Shown one piece after another: positions 1-8,430 of a stretch of DNA of 64,000 nucleotides (within the stretch, counting starts at the first letter, position 1; each line of letters opens with the position of its first letter). The stretch covers positions 9,571 through 73,570 of the forward strand of contig DASQWC010000215.1 in the NCBI GenBank assembly GCA_035640475.1, written 5' to 3'. This DNA is from DASQWC01 sp035640475. Lineage in GTDB: Bacteria; Actinomycetota; JAICYB01. Below the pieces are notes generated by a model, which did not search any database, had not been told where the DNA came from, and saw nothing but the letters and a program-made list of their open reading frames with translations. The translations under genes and the position numbers were made by a program.

Positions 1-1
1 G

Positions 2-709
2 TACGCGAACGCTCGCAATGTGATGGCAGCGCAATGCGGCGACGTCCTCGGCAAGATCCACGCGATCGATCCGGACGACCTCCGGGGACTACCGCGTCCC
101 GAGCGCAAGCCGGCCGAAGCCGTCCTCGAGCAGTACGCGCAGTTGCTCGACTCCTTCGGTGAGCCGCATCCCGCCTTCGAGCTCGCGTTGCGCTGGCTCG
201 CTCGCGAGACGCCCGCGACGGAGCGCATCACCGTCGTGCACGGCGACTTCCGGAACGGAAACCTGATCGTCGGCGAGGAAGGGCTCCGCGCGGTCCTCGA
301 CTGGGAGCTCGTGCATCTCGGCGACCCGTGGGAGGACTTGGCGTGGCTGTGCATGCGCTCGTGGCGGTTCGGGGGCCCGGGCGAGGTCGGCGGTTTCGGG
401 AGCCGCGAGGATCTCTACATCGCGTACGAGGAGTCCTCCGGTGTGCCGGTCGACCGTGAGGCCGTGCACTGGTGGGAGATCATGTCGAACGCGAAGTGGG
501 GAATCATGACGATCGGCCAGGCCTTCACGCACCTGTGGGGCCATGTGCCCTCACTCGAGCTCGCCGCGATCGGGCGCCGCACGGTTGAAACGGAGTACGA
601 CGTTCTGAATCTCATGTTGCGCGCTCCCGCGCGCTCCCAGTTGATCGGGGGCGCTCCGCGCCCTTCGGGCGCTGCGCCCCCCGAACCCCCCGCGCCTGGA
701 GTTACCTAA
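2..709 (+). CDS. APH/choline-kinase-family phosphotransferase, 5' end cut by window edge
   Basis: This is the C-terminal 235 residues of a small-molecule kinase of the aminoglycoside phosphotransferase family. The reading frame stays open to base 2, so the true start lies outside the window. The catalytic loop HGDFRNGNLIV (visible residues about 80-90) and the metal-binding DWE of VLDWELVHLGDPWEDLAW (about residues 99-115) are intact. Proteins of this subfamily sit beside acyl-CoA dehydrogenases and DUF6285 proteins in actinobacteria, and a DUF6285 gene follows one base after the stop. The substrate cannot be read from sequence; an acyl-CoA-linked or hydroxyacyl substrate, as for the ACAD10/11 kinase domain, is an inference. 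The last 25 or so residues (Pro/Ala-rich) are encoded by a dispersed repeat rather than by the family fold. Confidence 0.85.
   Translation, partial: YANARNVMAAQCGDVLGKIHAIDPDDLRGLPRPERKPAEAVLEQYAQLLDSFGEPHPAFELALRWLARETPATERITVVHGDFRNGNLIVGEEGLRAVLDWELVHLGDPWEDLAWLCMRSWRFGGPGEVGGFGSREDLYIAYEESSGVPVDREAVHWWEIMSNAKWGIMTIGQAFTHLWGHVPSLELAAIGRRTVETEYDVLNLMLRAPARSQLIGGAPRPSGAAPPEPPAPGVT
618..694 (+). repeat. Dispersed GC-rich stem-loop repeat, copy A
   Basis: This 77-bp element begins TGCGCGCTCCCGCGCGCTCC and ends GCGCCCCCCGAACCCCCCG-CG. The same ends occur at 21504-21581 and 39544-39651. Inside, GGGGGCGC pairs with GCGCCCCC, and an inner GCGCCC-TTC-GGGCGC hairpin caps the structure. This copy lies inside the 3' end of the phosphotransferase gene, is read in frame, and stops 16 bases before the next start codon. 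No open reading frame of its own and no terminal duplication are visible, so it resembles a REP/BIME-type non-autonomous repeat. Confidence 0.8.
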
Positions 710-710
710 G

Positions 711-1112
711 GTGCAAGACAGACCTACGGCTGAAGAACTCCTGCAAGTTGCGCAGAACTTCTGCGAGCGAGATCTCCTGCCGAGTCTGTCCGGGCGCGTT
801 CGGTTCCATGCACGCGTCTTGCAAAACATCCTCGGCATCCTCCAACGGGAGTGGACCGGCGAGGAGGACGCCGTCCGGGCCGAATGGAACCGCCTCCGAA
901 CACTCCTCGACAAGCACAGCGACGCTCCGCCGACTTACGGCGCAGTTCGCGACGAGGTCGTCGCATGGAACAAGGAGCTCGGCTCCCGCATCCGCGCCGG
1001 CGGCCAGGACGACCGATGGGACGAAACCGTCGCCGCCGTCTACGAGACGATCTTAGAGAAGCTTGCGATCGCGAACCCGCGTCACTCCGAGGCGGCTTCC
1101 TCGGACACCTGA
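711..1112 (+). CDS. DUF6285-family protein
   Basis: A 133-residue, mostly helical soluble protein with a GTG start one base after the upstream kinase stop, so the two are probably translationally coupled. It resembles DUF6285, a family usually encoded next to APH-like kinases and acyl-CoA dehydrogenases. Recognisable features are an N-terminal TAEELLQVAQNFCERDLLP helix and a central segment with several Trp/Leu positions. No catalytic motif is evident, and the role is unknown; a helper of the kinase is an inference from gene order. Its last 31 bases overlap the convergent gene on the minus strand. Confidence 0.7.
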   Translation: MQDRPTAEELLQVAQNFCERDLLPSLSGRVRFHARVLQNILGILQREWTGEEDAVRAEWNRLRTLLDKHSDAPPTYGAVRDEVVAWNKELGSRIRAGGQDDRWDETVAAVYETILEKLAIANPRHSEAASSDT

Positions 1113-1492
1113 GCACGCTCGACGACCTGACCCCACCGCGCGAAGGGATCGTGCTCGGCACGTTTGCGTAGCGGATTCCGTCCGGTGAAGGCGGAGCGCA
1201 GCATCAGCGCCGTGAAGGCGCGCTGCCCGCTCGTCCGGAGCCCGATCCCGTGGAGCTCACGATCGACCGCGACGAGATGACCGCCGCGGAGCCGCCAATA
1301 CAACACGGCGAACCCTCCGATGGCACCGAGGATGCCGACCCAGCTGCCGCCGCCGGCAAGCAGGATGCCGTCCAGCACGACGAGCCCGGCGAAGGCAAGA
1401 AGCCACATGATGCGTTCGGCTTCGGAGAACGCAGCGCGATCGATGGCGGCACGAAGCCGCCGCGCTTCATCCGGTGTCGGAACGTAGGGCAT
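1082..1492 (-). CDS. Small membrane protein with two transmembrane helices
   Basis: The family is not recognised. The 136-residue product starts MPYVPTPDEARRLRAAID, has a soluble helical N-terminus of about 28 residues, two hydrophobic segments (about 29-47 and 50-66) separated by a Gly-rich turn, and a charged C-terminal half that is probably cytoplasmic. It follows the DUF3040 gene by 12 bases on the same strand, so both may be made together. The 3' end overlaps the convergent DUF6285 gene by 31 bp. Confidence 0.6.
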   Translation of the reverse strand: MPYVPTPDEARRLRAAIDRAAFSEAERIMWLLAFAGLVVLDGILLAGGGSWVGILGAIGGFAVLYWRLRGGHLVAVDRELHGIGLRTSGQRAFTALMLRSAFTGRNPLRKRAEHDPFARWGQVVERAQVSEEAASE

Positions 1493-1504
1493 CCTGCGGG
1501 GGCG

Positions 1505-1867
1505 CTACTGGTCTCGCCGGCGCGTTCGCATTCGATCTTCGGCGCGCCGCCACGCATCCCGCAGCATCGTCGACGGCGAACGGCCGACCGCAGCCAGGCT
1601 CCGGACCGAGCTGACGACACCGATGACCGACGCCAGCATCACCAGGAATCCCAGTACGCCGAGGATGAGATTCGTCGTGTAACCCAGCAGAAGAGCAAGC
1701 CCGGCGACGAACCCGAGGATGCTCAGACGGAGCGTACGCGACGCATTGCGTGTGGGTCGCGCTTCGGAGACCTGGCGAACGAAATCGGGATCCTCAGCAG
1801 CGAGGTTCTTCTCGATCTCCGCGAGAATCCGCTGTTCTTGCTCGGAAAGGGACGGCTCGTCCGTCAT
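1505..1867 (-). CDS. DUF3040 domain membrane protein
   Basis: A 120-residue protein with the actinobacterial DUF3040 layout: an acidic N-terminal helix with the LSEQEQRILAEIEKNLAAED signature (residues 6-25), two adjacent transmembrane helices (about 48-66 and 68-88), and an Arg-rich C-terminus. Function is unknown; family members are often near cell-envelope or division genes. The start codon overlaps the stop of the upstream nucleotidyltransferase gene by 4 bp, which points to co-translation. Confidence 0.75.
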   Translation of the reverse strand: MTDEPSLSEQEQRILAEIEKNLAAEDPDFVRQVSEARPTRNASRTLRLSILGFVAGLALLLGYTTNLILGVLGFLVMLASVIGVVSSVRSLAAVGRSPSTMLRDAWRRAEDRMRTRRRDQ

Positions 1868-2529
1868 CTGGCAGCAGTATATCCCTCAACGCTCGCAACA
1901 ACCTCTGGTGGAACGAGGCCGGTCAATCCGCCTCCGGCGAGCGCACGGCGCCTCACTTCTGTCGATGAGATGCCCATAGTTCGGTCGTCCGGAAACACGT
2001 CCGACGCGTCGAGCACGCGAACGTCGTCGCGATCGACTGCCGATCCTTCGCGCGGGACGACCAGGAAGGACAGCTCTTCGAAGGTTGCGGTGACGCCGCG
2101 CATGCCATCCGGATAGAAGGACGGATCGGCAAGCTGTGCGAGCTTGTCCGAGCCGATCACGAATGTCGGCTCGATGCCGTGCACCAGGCATGCGCGGCCA
2201 ACGTCAAGGTACGTGCCCCGATTCGCGATGCCCAGTCCGAAGTGACGGACGACGGCAATCCGGTCGAGCAACTCGACCCGATCACGCGGAGGAATGAGCA
2301 CGTCGCCTTCGCGCGCCAGCAGCTCCTTGGTGAGACACAACGCGCCGGGCAATCCCTCGGACCGGGACGCAGCATCGAGGATCGCGACGTGCGCGCGCGT
2401 CGGTGGGTCGAACGCGCCGAGCAGGAAGACGACACGGGAACCGTCCACCGGCCGGTGCCAGATGAACTGCGGCGGCCCGTTTGCGTCGAGAGAATCCCAG
2501 ACGTTCAGGCTTGTCCCAGGCGGGACCAT
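1864..2529 (-). CDS. NadD-like nucleotidyltransferase
   Basis: A 221-residue member of the nicotinate-nucleotide adenylyltransferase superfamily. The N-terminal FLLGAFDPPTRAHVAIL carries the GxFxPxHxxH-type nucleotide-binding motif, although the first His is replaced by Thr. ISSTEVRRR near the C-terminus is the second conserved motif. The ATG at 2529 was chosen because it sits just ahead of the fold; the frame is open further upstream but would run deep into the preceding gene. The true nadD normally sits beside rsfS and obg, which are absent here, so this may be a divergent paralogue with a different nucleotide or a minor role in NAD metabolism. Confidence 0.65.
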   Translation of the reverse strand: MVPPGTSLNVWDSLDANGPPQFIWHRPVDGSRVVFLLGAFDPPTRAHVAILDAASRSEGLPGALCLTKELLAREGDVLIPPRDRVELLDRIAVVRHFGLGIANRGTYLDVGRACLVHGIEPTFVIGSDKLAQLADPSFYPDGMRGVTATFEELSFLVVPREGSAVDRDDVRVLDASDVFPDDRTMGISSTEVRRRALAGGGLTGLVPPEVVASVEGYTAAR

Positions 2530-2978
2530 TCGTTCGCAGCGCGGACGAGCTCGCCGTCCGTCCACTTGGCGAGCGGCTTCGTGAGCGGCACACTCGCCCC
2601 GACGACGCGAGAAGGCGGCGGGGGCTCGGCGAGCCCGCGCTTTCTGAGCTCGCCGATCAGCGGCGAGGCCTCCCACGCGTCCTTTGCGCGCTTGGCCTGC
2701 CGGCGCGCGTAGCCGGCGATCTGCGCCGCATACTGCTGCAGCTCGTCGTTCCCGAGGTCGGCAAGGTGGTCGATGAACGAGGGTGGCTGGGACGCGTACG
2801 CCTGGCGCGGAGCGCTCTCCAGACCCGTGGGGACCCGGATCTTCCGCGATCGGAGCAGCTCGGCGAGAGCGACGGGAAACGACGCCTGCGGGTCGCGGAG
2901 CTTGCGAACGTTCGACCCGCCGCCCGCTGCTTGCGATTGCGAACGGCGCGGCGGTGGTTTGCGTCCCCGTCCAGTCAT
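2505..2978 (-). CDS. Conserved hypothetical soluble protein
   Basis: No family is recognised. The 157-residue product starts MTGRGRKPPPRRSQSQ, a basic low-complexity tail, followed by predicted helical stretches rich in Ala, Arg and Leu. No signal peptide or membrane segment is seen. It overlaps the start of the NadD-like gene by 25 bp and is probably first in the minus-strand cluster that continues through the DUF3040 gene. An alternative start lies 12 bases upstream. Confidence 0.5.
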   Translation of the reverse strand: MTGRGRKPPPRRSQSQAAGGGSNVRKLRDPQASFPVALAELLRSRKIRVPTGLESAPRQAYASQPPSFIDHLADLGNDELQQYAAQIAGYARRQAKRAKDAWEASPLIGELRKRGLAEPPPPSRVVGASVPLTKPLAKWTDGELVRAANEWSRLGQA

Positions 2979-3106
2979 GACCAACAGCATGCCCTATCCG
3001 GCCGTAAGGTTTCCGACCTCGGCGACTACAATTCGAAAGGCAGCGCTCGGGGGCGCATGCTAGGGAACGTCGCAGCCTCTGGGGTCGTTGTTCTTAGTGA
3101 GGCCTC

Positions 3107-4471
3107 ATGAAAACTCAACACGTTGCAGGGAGAGGTCGGCTTCTGCGCCTGTCGGCGGCCTGTATCGCCGGCATCGCGCTTGCGAGCCTGACGACCGGAC
3201 TTGCCGGCGGGGCCACGGAAGACTTCATCGCTGGGAGCGGCAAAGCGTACGCGCAGGTCGTTCGCGTCGGACCGACGGCCGCGCGGCTGAGTCTGGCCCC
3301 GGTCATCGGACTGACGCTTGCCGACTTCACGGACACGGTCGCTCGTGGAGCGGCGGCGGACGCGGATCTCGCGGCCATCGGCGTCGCCAGTCCCTGCACC
3401 GACGCACAGGTGCCCAGAGTCAGGGTGTCATCGCAGGACAAAGATGCAGACAAGGGCGTGACCAACAGCTTCGCCGGAAGCCCCGGCTCGGGGATCGGAA
3501 CATTGTTCGCGCGCGCGACGAAGTCGCCGTTTGCCGAGTCGCGCTTCAAGTTCGGCGACTTCGAGGTTCCCGGACTCATGACGATCGGTGCGGGCGTCGG
3601 TTACACATCGAGCGGCATCGTGTCGAAGGGCATCCGGGAGTCGAAGGCCGTCGTCGACATCGCCGACTTCTCTTTCGGCGGGATGGTGACGCTCACCGGC
3701 CTGCATTGGGAAGCCGTCCAGCGGTCCAAAGGAGACGACAAGCCGAAAGTGACCGCACGCTTCGCGCTGCAGGGAGCGTCCATCGGCGCGCTTCCGATTC
3801 CGGTCTCGGATCTCGCCTCGGCCCTGCGGTCCATCAACGAGGCGATCGCACCGACGGGATTCTCCATCTCGCTTCCGGTCGACGACTCCGCCGCAGGAGT
3901 CGCGGCGATGTCGCCGCTCCAGATCCAGATCGCGAACTCGCCTCTCGGGCGCCAGTTCCTGGGCCCGATCCTCGCAGCGGCACAACCGATTCGTGAGCCG
4001 CTCGCCGACGAGCTGATTCCACTCCTCAAGCAGCCGAAGGAGATCGTCGGCGGCAACCCGAATGACTGCGATCAAACGACGGTCCCCGACTTGAGCGTGG
4101 CCGTCCTCGCCGCGGATCTCGGGATCGGCGTTGCCGCCGGCTCCTCGGAGCTCCACATCGAGCTCGGCGGCGTCAACGCCTACACCGAAGGCCAGCGATT
4201 CGAGAATCCGTTCGGGTTCGGCGATTTCCGTCCTCCCCCGGCCGGGCGGCAAACGGTCTTCACACCGGGGACGCCCGGCCAACCCGGTGTCCCGGGAACA
4301 CCGGGCGAGGAGGGTGTGCTCGCTGCGCAGCCCGGCGCCGGAGGGCAACGGACGATTCCCGGTGGACGAGGCGGCATCGCGCTCGCGGTCGGCATCGCGG
4401 GCCTCGCGGTAGCGGTCGCCCTCGCGGTCGCCGACTACCGGCGAATGAAGGCAACGCGCGCGGCAGCGTGA
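3107..4471 (+). CDS. Secreted surface protein with collagen-like segment and C-terminal anchor
   Basis: A 454-residue exported protein. The N-terminus has a basic region and a hydrophobic core (about residues 15-35) typical of a Sec signal peptide. The body is beta-rich and contains Cys pairs. Residues about 385-402 form a collagen-like Gly-x-Pro run (GTPGQPGVPGTPGEEG). A final transmembrane helix (about 424-443) followed by DYRRMKATRAAA would anchor it in the membrane. There is no LPXTG motif. Similar in design to the LPXTG protein at 28194-29411. It lies 5 bp ahead of the transporter genes, so it may be a surface component of the same system, but this is inferred from position only. Confidence 0.7.
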   Translation: MKTQHVAGRGRLLRLSAACIAGIALASLTTGLAGGATEDFIAGSGKAYAQVVRVGPTAARLSLAPVIGLTLADFTDTVARGAAADADLAAIGVASPCTDAQVPRVRVSSQDKDADKGVTNSFAGSPGSGIGTLFARATKSPFAESRFKFGDFEVPGLMTIGAGVGYTSSGIVSKGIRESKAVVDIADFSFGGMVTLTGLHWEAVQRSKGDDKPKVTARFALQGASIGALPIPVSDLASALRSINEAIAPTGFSISLPVDDSAAGVAAMSPLQIQIANSPLGRQFLGPILAAAQPIREPLADELIPLLKQPKEIVGGNPNDCDQTTVPDLSVAVLAADLGIGVAAGSSELHIELGGVNAYTEGQRFENPFGFGDFRPPPAGRQTVFTPGTPGQPGVPGTPGEEGVLAAQPGAGGQRTIPGGRGGIALAVGIAGLAVAVALAVADYRRMKATRAAA

Positions 4472-4475
4472 TCAC

Positions 4476-4661
4476 ATGACAGACGTCGAAGAACAGCAGA
4501 GCGACCGCAGGTCGACGGCTCGCCGTCTGATTCGCTCGTACGGACTCTTGATCCTTCTCGCGCTTGCCTTCCTGTTGATGGCGCTGTTCGTCCGGGAGAA
4601 AGAGCGCACGGTGCCCGTCGAGAGCATGCCGCTGCCCGCCGAGATCACAGGCGCCCTATGA
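4476..4661 (+). CDS. Small single-span membrane protein
   Basis: A 61-residue protein with one transmembrane helix (LLILLALAFLLMALFV, about residues 24-40), a basic cytoplasmic N-terminus and a short external tail. Its N-terminal layout, an Arg-rich helix, Tyr-Gly, then the membrane span, resembles the anchor of the next gene product (ARVLKGYGPLVAFVVLFAMM), which suggests a shared origin. It overlaps the next start by 4 bp (ATGA). The family is not recognised; it may be an accessory subunit of the transporter. Confidence 0.55.
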   Translation: MTDVEEQQSDRRSTARRLIRSYGLLILLALAFLLMALFVREKERTVPVESMPLPAEITGAL

Positions 4662-6280
4662 GCACGGTCGCGGAGCAATCGTCGGTCTCGCTGGCCCGGG
4701 TGCTGAAGGGGTACGGACCGCTGGTCGCGTTTGTCGTCCTGTTCGCCATGATGGCTGCCTTCCTTCCCAGCAAGCTCCGGACGGCGGATGTGGCGGCCGG
4801 CGGCTCGGCTCCCGGAACGGTCGGCGGCGGCGCAGGGTCGAAAGGCACGAAGGGTACGGCCGGGACCGCCGGCACCAAGGGAAGCAGCTCGACGATCGGC
4901 GGCCCCGTGGCTCCGGCAAAGGGCAGCTGTCCCGACCGCGACAAGCAGGTTCCCGGCGATCCCTACTCGCCGCCGTGCATCGCGTTCTCCGGCCCGAACG
5001 GCGGCGCCACGTCACGCGGCGTCACCAAGGACGAGATCACGGTCTCCTTCCGCGTTCTGAACGAGAAGGGCTTCCAGCAGACACTCGCCGCGCTCGCAGG
5101 AGCCGAGATCGCCGACCGGCCGTCGGACATCAAGCGCACCGTGACGGCGTTCGAGCAGTACTTCAACGAGCGATTCCAGTTCTACGGCCGCAAGATCAAG
5201 TTCGCGTTCTACAACGGCCGCGGCTCCTCGACCGACGAGCTTCTCGGCGGCGGTCAGGCCGAGGCGCAAGCCGACGCGATCCACGTCGCCAACACGATCA
5301 AAGCTTTTGCCGAGCTCAACGGAGCGACCGCGCCGTTTGCCGACGCGCTCTCGCGCCAGAAGACGCTGGCCTTCGGGACGCCGTACCTCTCGCGCAAATG
5401 GCACGTCGAGCACAGGCCGTGGAACTGGAGCATCGCGACCGACTGCTCCATCGTGGCCGAGACGGCCGCTGAGTATTACGTGAACCTGCTTGCGAACAAG
5501 CCGGCAAAGTGGGCCGGGCCGGGCCTGCAGAACAAGCCGCGCAAGCTCGCCGGGCTCTCACCGGAGAACCCGTGGTACGCCGAATGCCACGACGACTTCG
5601 AGACGGTCATCGAGACGCAGACCGGCCGCAAGCCCCCCGTTCGCGCCAACTACCGGCTCGACATCAACTCCATGTCGAACCAGGCGGCGAATGTGATCGC
5701 GCGATTGAAGAGTGAGCAGGCGACGACGATCTTCTGCGGCTGCGACCCCATCTTCCCGGTCTTCCTGACGACCAAGGCGGCCGAGCAGAACTACAACCCG
5801 GAATGGGTCGTCGTCGGCGTCGCGCTCACCGATCACGACCTCGTGGGACAGCTCTACGACCAGGAACAGTGGTCGCGCGCGGCCGGCGTCAGCTACGCAG
5901 GTCCGATCACGCCGCTGCGCGCCGGCCTCGGTTATGCGGCGTACAAGTCGGTACGCAGCGACGAGCCTGCGTTCTCCGTCGAGATCATCTACGCGCAGAT
6001 GTACATGCTCGCGCTCGGCATACAACTCGCCGGGCCGACCCTCACGCCCGAAACATTCGAGCAAGGGATGTTCACGTATCCGGGCGGCACCGGTTTGTAC
6101 GGAACGTGGGGCTTCGCACCGGGTGAATACACGCCGACACGCGACGCCACGATCCTGTGGTGGAACCCGGAGAAGATCTCCATCTACAACAACAAGAAGG
6201 GTGCATACGTCCTCGGGTACGGCGGGAAGCGGTTCGCCATCCATCACCTGCCGAAGGGCGAGCCAGACATCTTCAAGTGA
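4658..6280 (+). CDS. Membrane-anchored ABC transporter substrate-binding protein (Leu/Ile/Val-type)
   Basis: A 540-residue periplasmic-binding-protein-like receptor of the branched-chain amino acid type. It is held by an uncleaved N-terminal membrane helix (residues about 21-40), not a lipobox. A flexible Gly/Thr/Lys-rich linker (about 49-80, with GSKGTKGTAGTAGTKGSS) follows, then a two-lobed binding domain from about residue 118. The domain contains the family-typical start (TSRGVTKDEITVSFRV). It is co-transcribed with the fused permease and ATPase genes through 4-bp overlaps. The ligand cannot be deduced; these receptors bind amino acids, amides, urea or aromatic acids. Confidence 0.8.
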   Translation: MSTVAEQSSVSLARVLKGYGPLVAFVVLFAMMAAFLPSKLRTADVAAGGSAPGTVGGGAGSKGTKGTAGTAGTKGSSSTIGGPVAPAKGSCPDRDKQVPGDPYSPPCIAFSGPNGGATSRGVTKDEITVSFRVLNEKGFQQTLAALAGAEIADRPSDIKRTVTAFEQYFNERFQFYGRKIKFAFYNGRGSSTDELLGGGQAEAQADAIHVANTIKAFAELNGATAPFADALSRQKTLAFGTPYLSRKWHVEHRPWNWSIATDCSIVAETAAEYYVNLLANKPAKWAGPGLQNKPRKLAGLSPENPWYAECHDDFETVIETQTGRKPPVRANYRLDINSMSNQAANVIARLKSEQATTIFCGCDPIFPVFLTTKAAEQNYNPEWVVVGVALTDHDLVGQLYDQEQWSRAAGVSYAGPITPLRAGLGYAAYKSVRSDEPAFSVEIIYAQMYMLALGIQLAGPTLTPETFEQGMFTYPGGTGLYGTWGFAPGEYTPTRDATILWWNPEKISIYNNKKGAYVLGYGGKRFAIHHLPKGEPDIFK

Positions 6281-8430
6281 CGGCTCTCGACACCGTGAAC
6301 GAGCGGTTGCGGCTGGATCGCTTCTCGCCGAGCGTGCGCCGGACGGTCCTCACGGCGGCCGTCGCCGTACTCGCCGCCGCGCTGTGGGCGATCACGTCCA
6401 TGATCTGGCCGAACTCGGCTCCCCTCGGCCTCGTGCTCCAGGGAGTGGTGTTCGGCACCGTCACCGGCCTGCTCGGTATCGGGCTCGTCCTGATCTACCG
6501 CACGAACAAGATGATCAATTTCGCCTACGGCTCGATGGGCGGCGTTGCGGGTGTGCTGTCGGTGATGCTCTTCGTCGAGGCCGGGATGAACTACTACCTC
6601 TCGATGGCGATCGGCCTCGTCGTCGGTCTCGTCGTGGGCGGGGTCGTCGAGATCCTCGTCATCCGGCGATTCGCCAACGCGACGCGTCTGATCCTCACCG
6701 TCGCCACGATCGGGCTCGCACAAGTGCTCGGCGTCATCCAGCTCTACATCCCGACGTGGTTCGGCTCGGCCGGCATCGTCGGCGGCTTCGAGACGCCGTT
6801 CTCCTTCAAATTCGAGATCTCGCCGGTCACCTTCACCGGCGACCACCTCGCGATACTCGTCGCGGTCCCGCCGATCCTGTTCGGCCTCGCGTGGTTCATG
6901 CTCCGGACCGACGTCGGGATTGCCGTCCGGGCGGCAGCGGACAACGCCGATCGCGCATTGCTCTACGGCATTCCCATCAAGCGGCTGTCGACAATCGTGT
7001 GGGTCGTCGCCGGGGGCCTGGCCGGACTGACGTTCATTCTCAAAGCCCCGTTTGCGGGATCGACGTCGACAGCACTGGGGAGCATCTCGTCGCTGCTTCT
7101 GCCGGCGATCGCCGCCGCCGTCGTCGCGCAGATGGAGTCACTTCCGCGCGCGTTTGCAGCCGGTGTCGGCCTCGGCATCGTCGAGCAGGTCGTGTTCTGG
7201 AACACAAAAAAGGCGTCGGCTATCACCGTCGCGTTTCTCGGTGTAATCCTCCTGTCGCTGCTCCTCCAAAAGGAGAAGGTGTCGCGTGCGATGGAGCACG
7301 GCAGCACGTGGAGCTCGACGGGGATCATCCGCCCGACACCTGACGAGCTGAAGGACCTGCCGGAAGTTCGCTTCGCAAAGTGGACGCTCATCCTCGCCGG
7401 CTTGTTCGTCGCGATCTGGCTGCCCCTCCAGATGGAGGCCGGCGACGTGAATCTCATCGCCGTCGGGCTCGTGTGGGGCATCGTCGCCGTCTCGCTCGTC
7501 GAGCTCACCGGGTGGGGCGGACACATCAGCCTCGGTCAGTTCGCGATCGTCGGAGTCGGCGCGATCGCCTACGGCAACATCGTGATGCGGCACAACATCG
7601 ACATGTTCGTCGTCCTCCTCTGCGCCGGTGTGGCCGGAGGGATCATCGCGCTGCTCGTCGGACTTCCGGCACTGCGCATCCGCGGCCTGTTCCTCGCCGC
7701 GACGACTCTCGCGTTCGCCGCCGCGCTCGACGCGTTCTTCCTCAACCCGACGAACTTCCCCGACTACATCCCGGGAAGCGTTCCTCGGCCCACGCTCTTT
7801 GAGCGCTTCGATCTCGAAAGCGAGTGGGCGATGTACTACCTCACTCTCGCGTTTCTCGTCGTGACGATCCTGGCCGCATTGGGAATACGGAAGGCTCGCG
7901 CCGGACGGGCACTGCTCGCCACGAGGGACAACTATCGCGCGGCCGGCGCGGCCGCAGTTCCCACCACGGCGGCGAAGCTCTCCGGCTTCGTTCTCTCCGG
8001 CGTCGTCGCCGGCATCGCCGGCGGCCTGTTCATCCTGATTCTCCGCGGCGCGCGCGCGGGCACCTTCCTGCCGGACATGAGTATCGAGGTGTTCTCGACG
8101 GCCGTGATCGGCGGCCTGGGCTCGATAGTCGGCGCGCTGCTCGGCGTGTTCTCGTTCCGGCTTCTCGAGCGCGTGCTCTCCGGTGAAGCGCGGCTCGCCG
8201 TCAGCGGCACCGGGCTCCTGCTCATCCTGCTCGTGCTGCCCGGCGGCCTCGGGCAAGCGGTCTTCGCGCTACGCGATCGACTGCTGCGTCTCGTCGCGAG
8301 CCGGCGCGGGATCCTCGTGCCGAGCCTGGTCGCCGACCGCCGCGTCACGGAAGAAGAGCAACACGCCGATCAGTCGGCAATGCTCTCGGGCGCCCTCGAG
8401 CCCGAGCCTGCGAAAGCGGGACGGCGATGA
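6277..8430 (+). CDS. LivH-LivM fusion permease of a branched-chain-amino-acid-type ABC transporter
   Basis: The 718-residue protein joins both membrane subunits normally encoded by livH and livM. Residues about 1-350 are LivH-like, including the segment LLGIGLVLIYRTNKMINFAYG. Residues about 360-700 are LivM-like, including WGGHISLGQFAIVGVGA near residue 410. Each half carries about eight hydrophobic helices. The GTG at 6277 was chosen because it overlaps the previous stop as GTGA; a longer reading would overlap the binding protein by 120 bp. The ATPase gene begins within its stop (ATGA). Together with 8427-10079 this makes a two-gene transporter core instead of the usual four. Confidence 0.88.
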   Translation: MTALDTVNERLRLDRFSPSVRRTVLTAAVAVLAAALWAITSMIWPNSAPLGLVLQGVVFGTVTGLLGIGLVLIYRTNKMINFAYGSMGGVAGVLSVMLFVEAGMNYYLSMAIGLVVGLVVGGVVEILVIRRFANATRLILTVATIGLAQVLGVIQLYIPTWFGSAGIVGGFETPFSFKFEISPVTFTGDHLAILVAVPPILFGLAWFMLRTDVGIAVRAAADNADRALLYGIPIKRLSTIVWVVAGGLAGLTFILKAPFAGSTSTALGSISSLLLPAIAAAVVAQMESLPRAFAAGVGLGIVEQVVFWNTKKASAITVAFLGVILLSLLLQKEKVSRAMEHGSTWSSTGIIRPTPDELKDLPEVRFAKWTLILAGLFVAIWLPLQMEAGDVNLIAVGLVWGIVAVSLVELTGWGGHISLGQFAIVGVGAIAYGNIVMRHNIDMFVVLLCAGVAGGIIALLVGLPALRIRGLFLAATTLAFAAALDAFFLNPTNFPDYIPGSVPRPTLFERFDLESEWAMYYLTLAFLVVTILAALGIRKARAGRALLATRDNYRAAGAAAVPTTAAKLSGFVLSGVVAGIAGGLFILILRGARAGTFLPDMSIEVFSTAVIGGLGSIVGALLGVFSFRLLERVLSGEARLAVSGTGLLLILLVLPGGLGQAVFALRDRLLRLVASRRGILVPSLVADRRVTEEEQHADQSAMLSGALEPEPAKAGRR

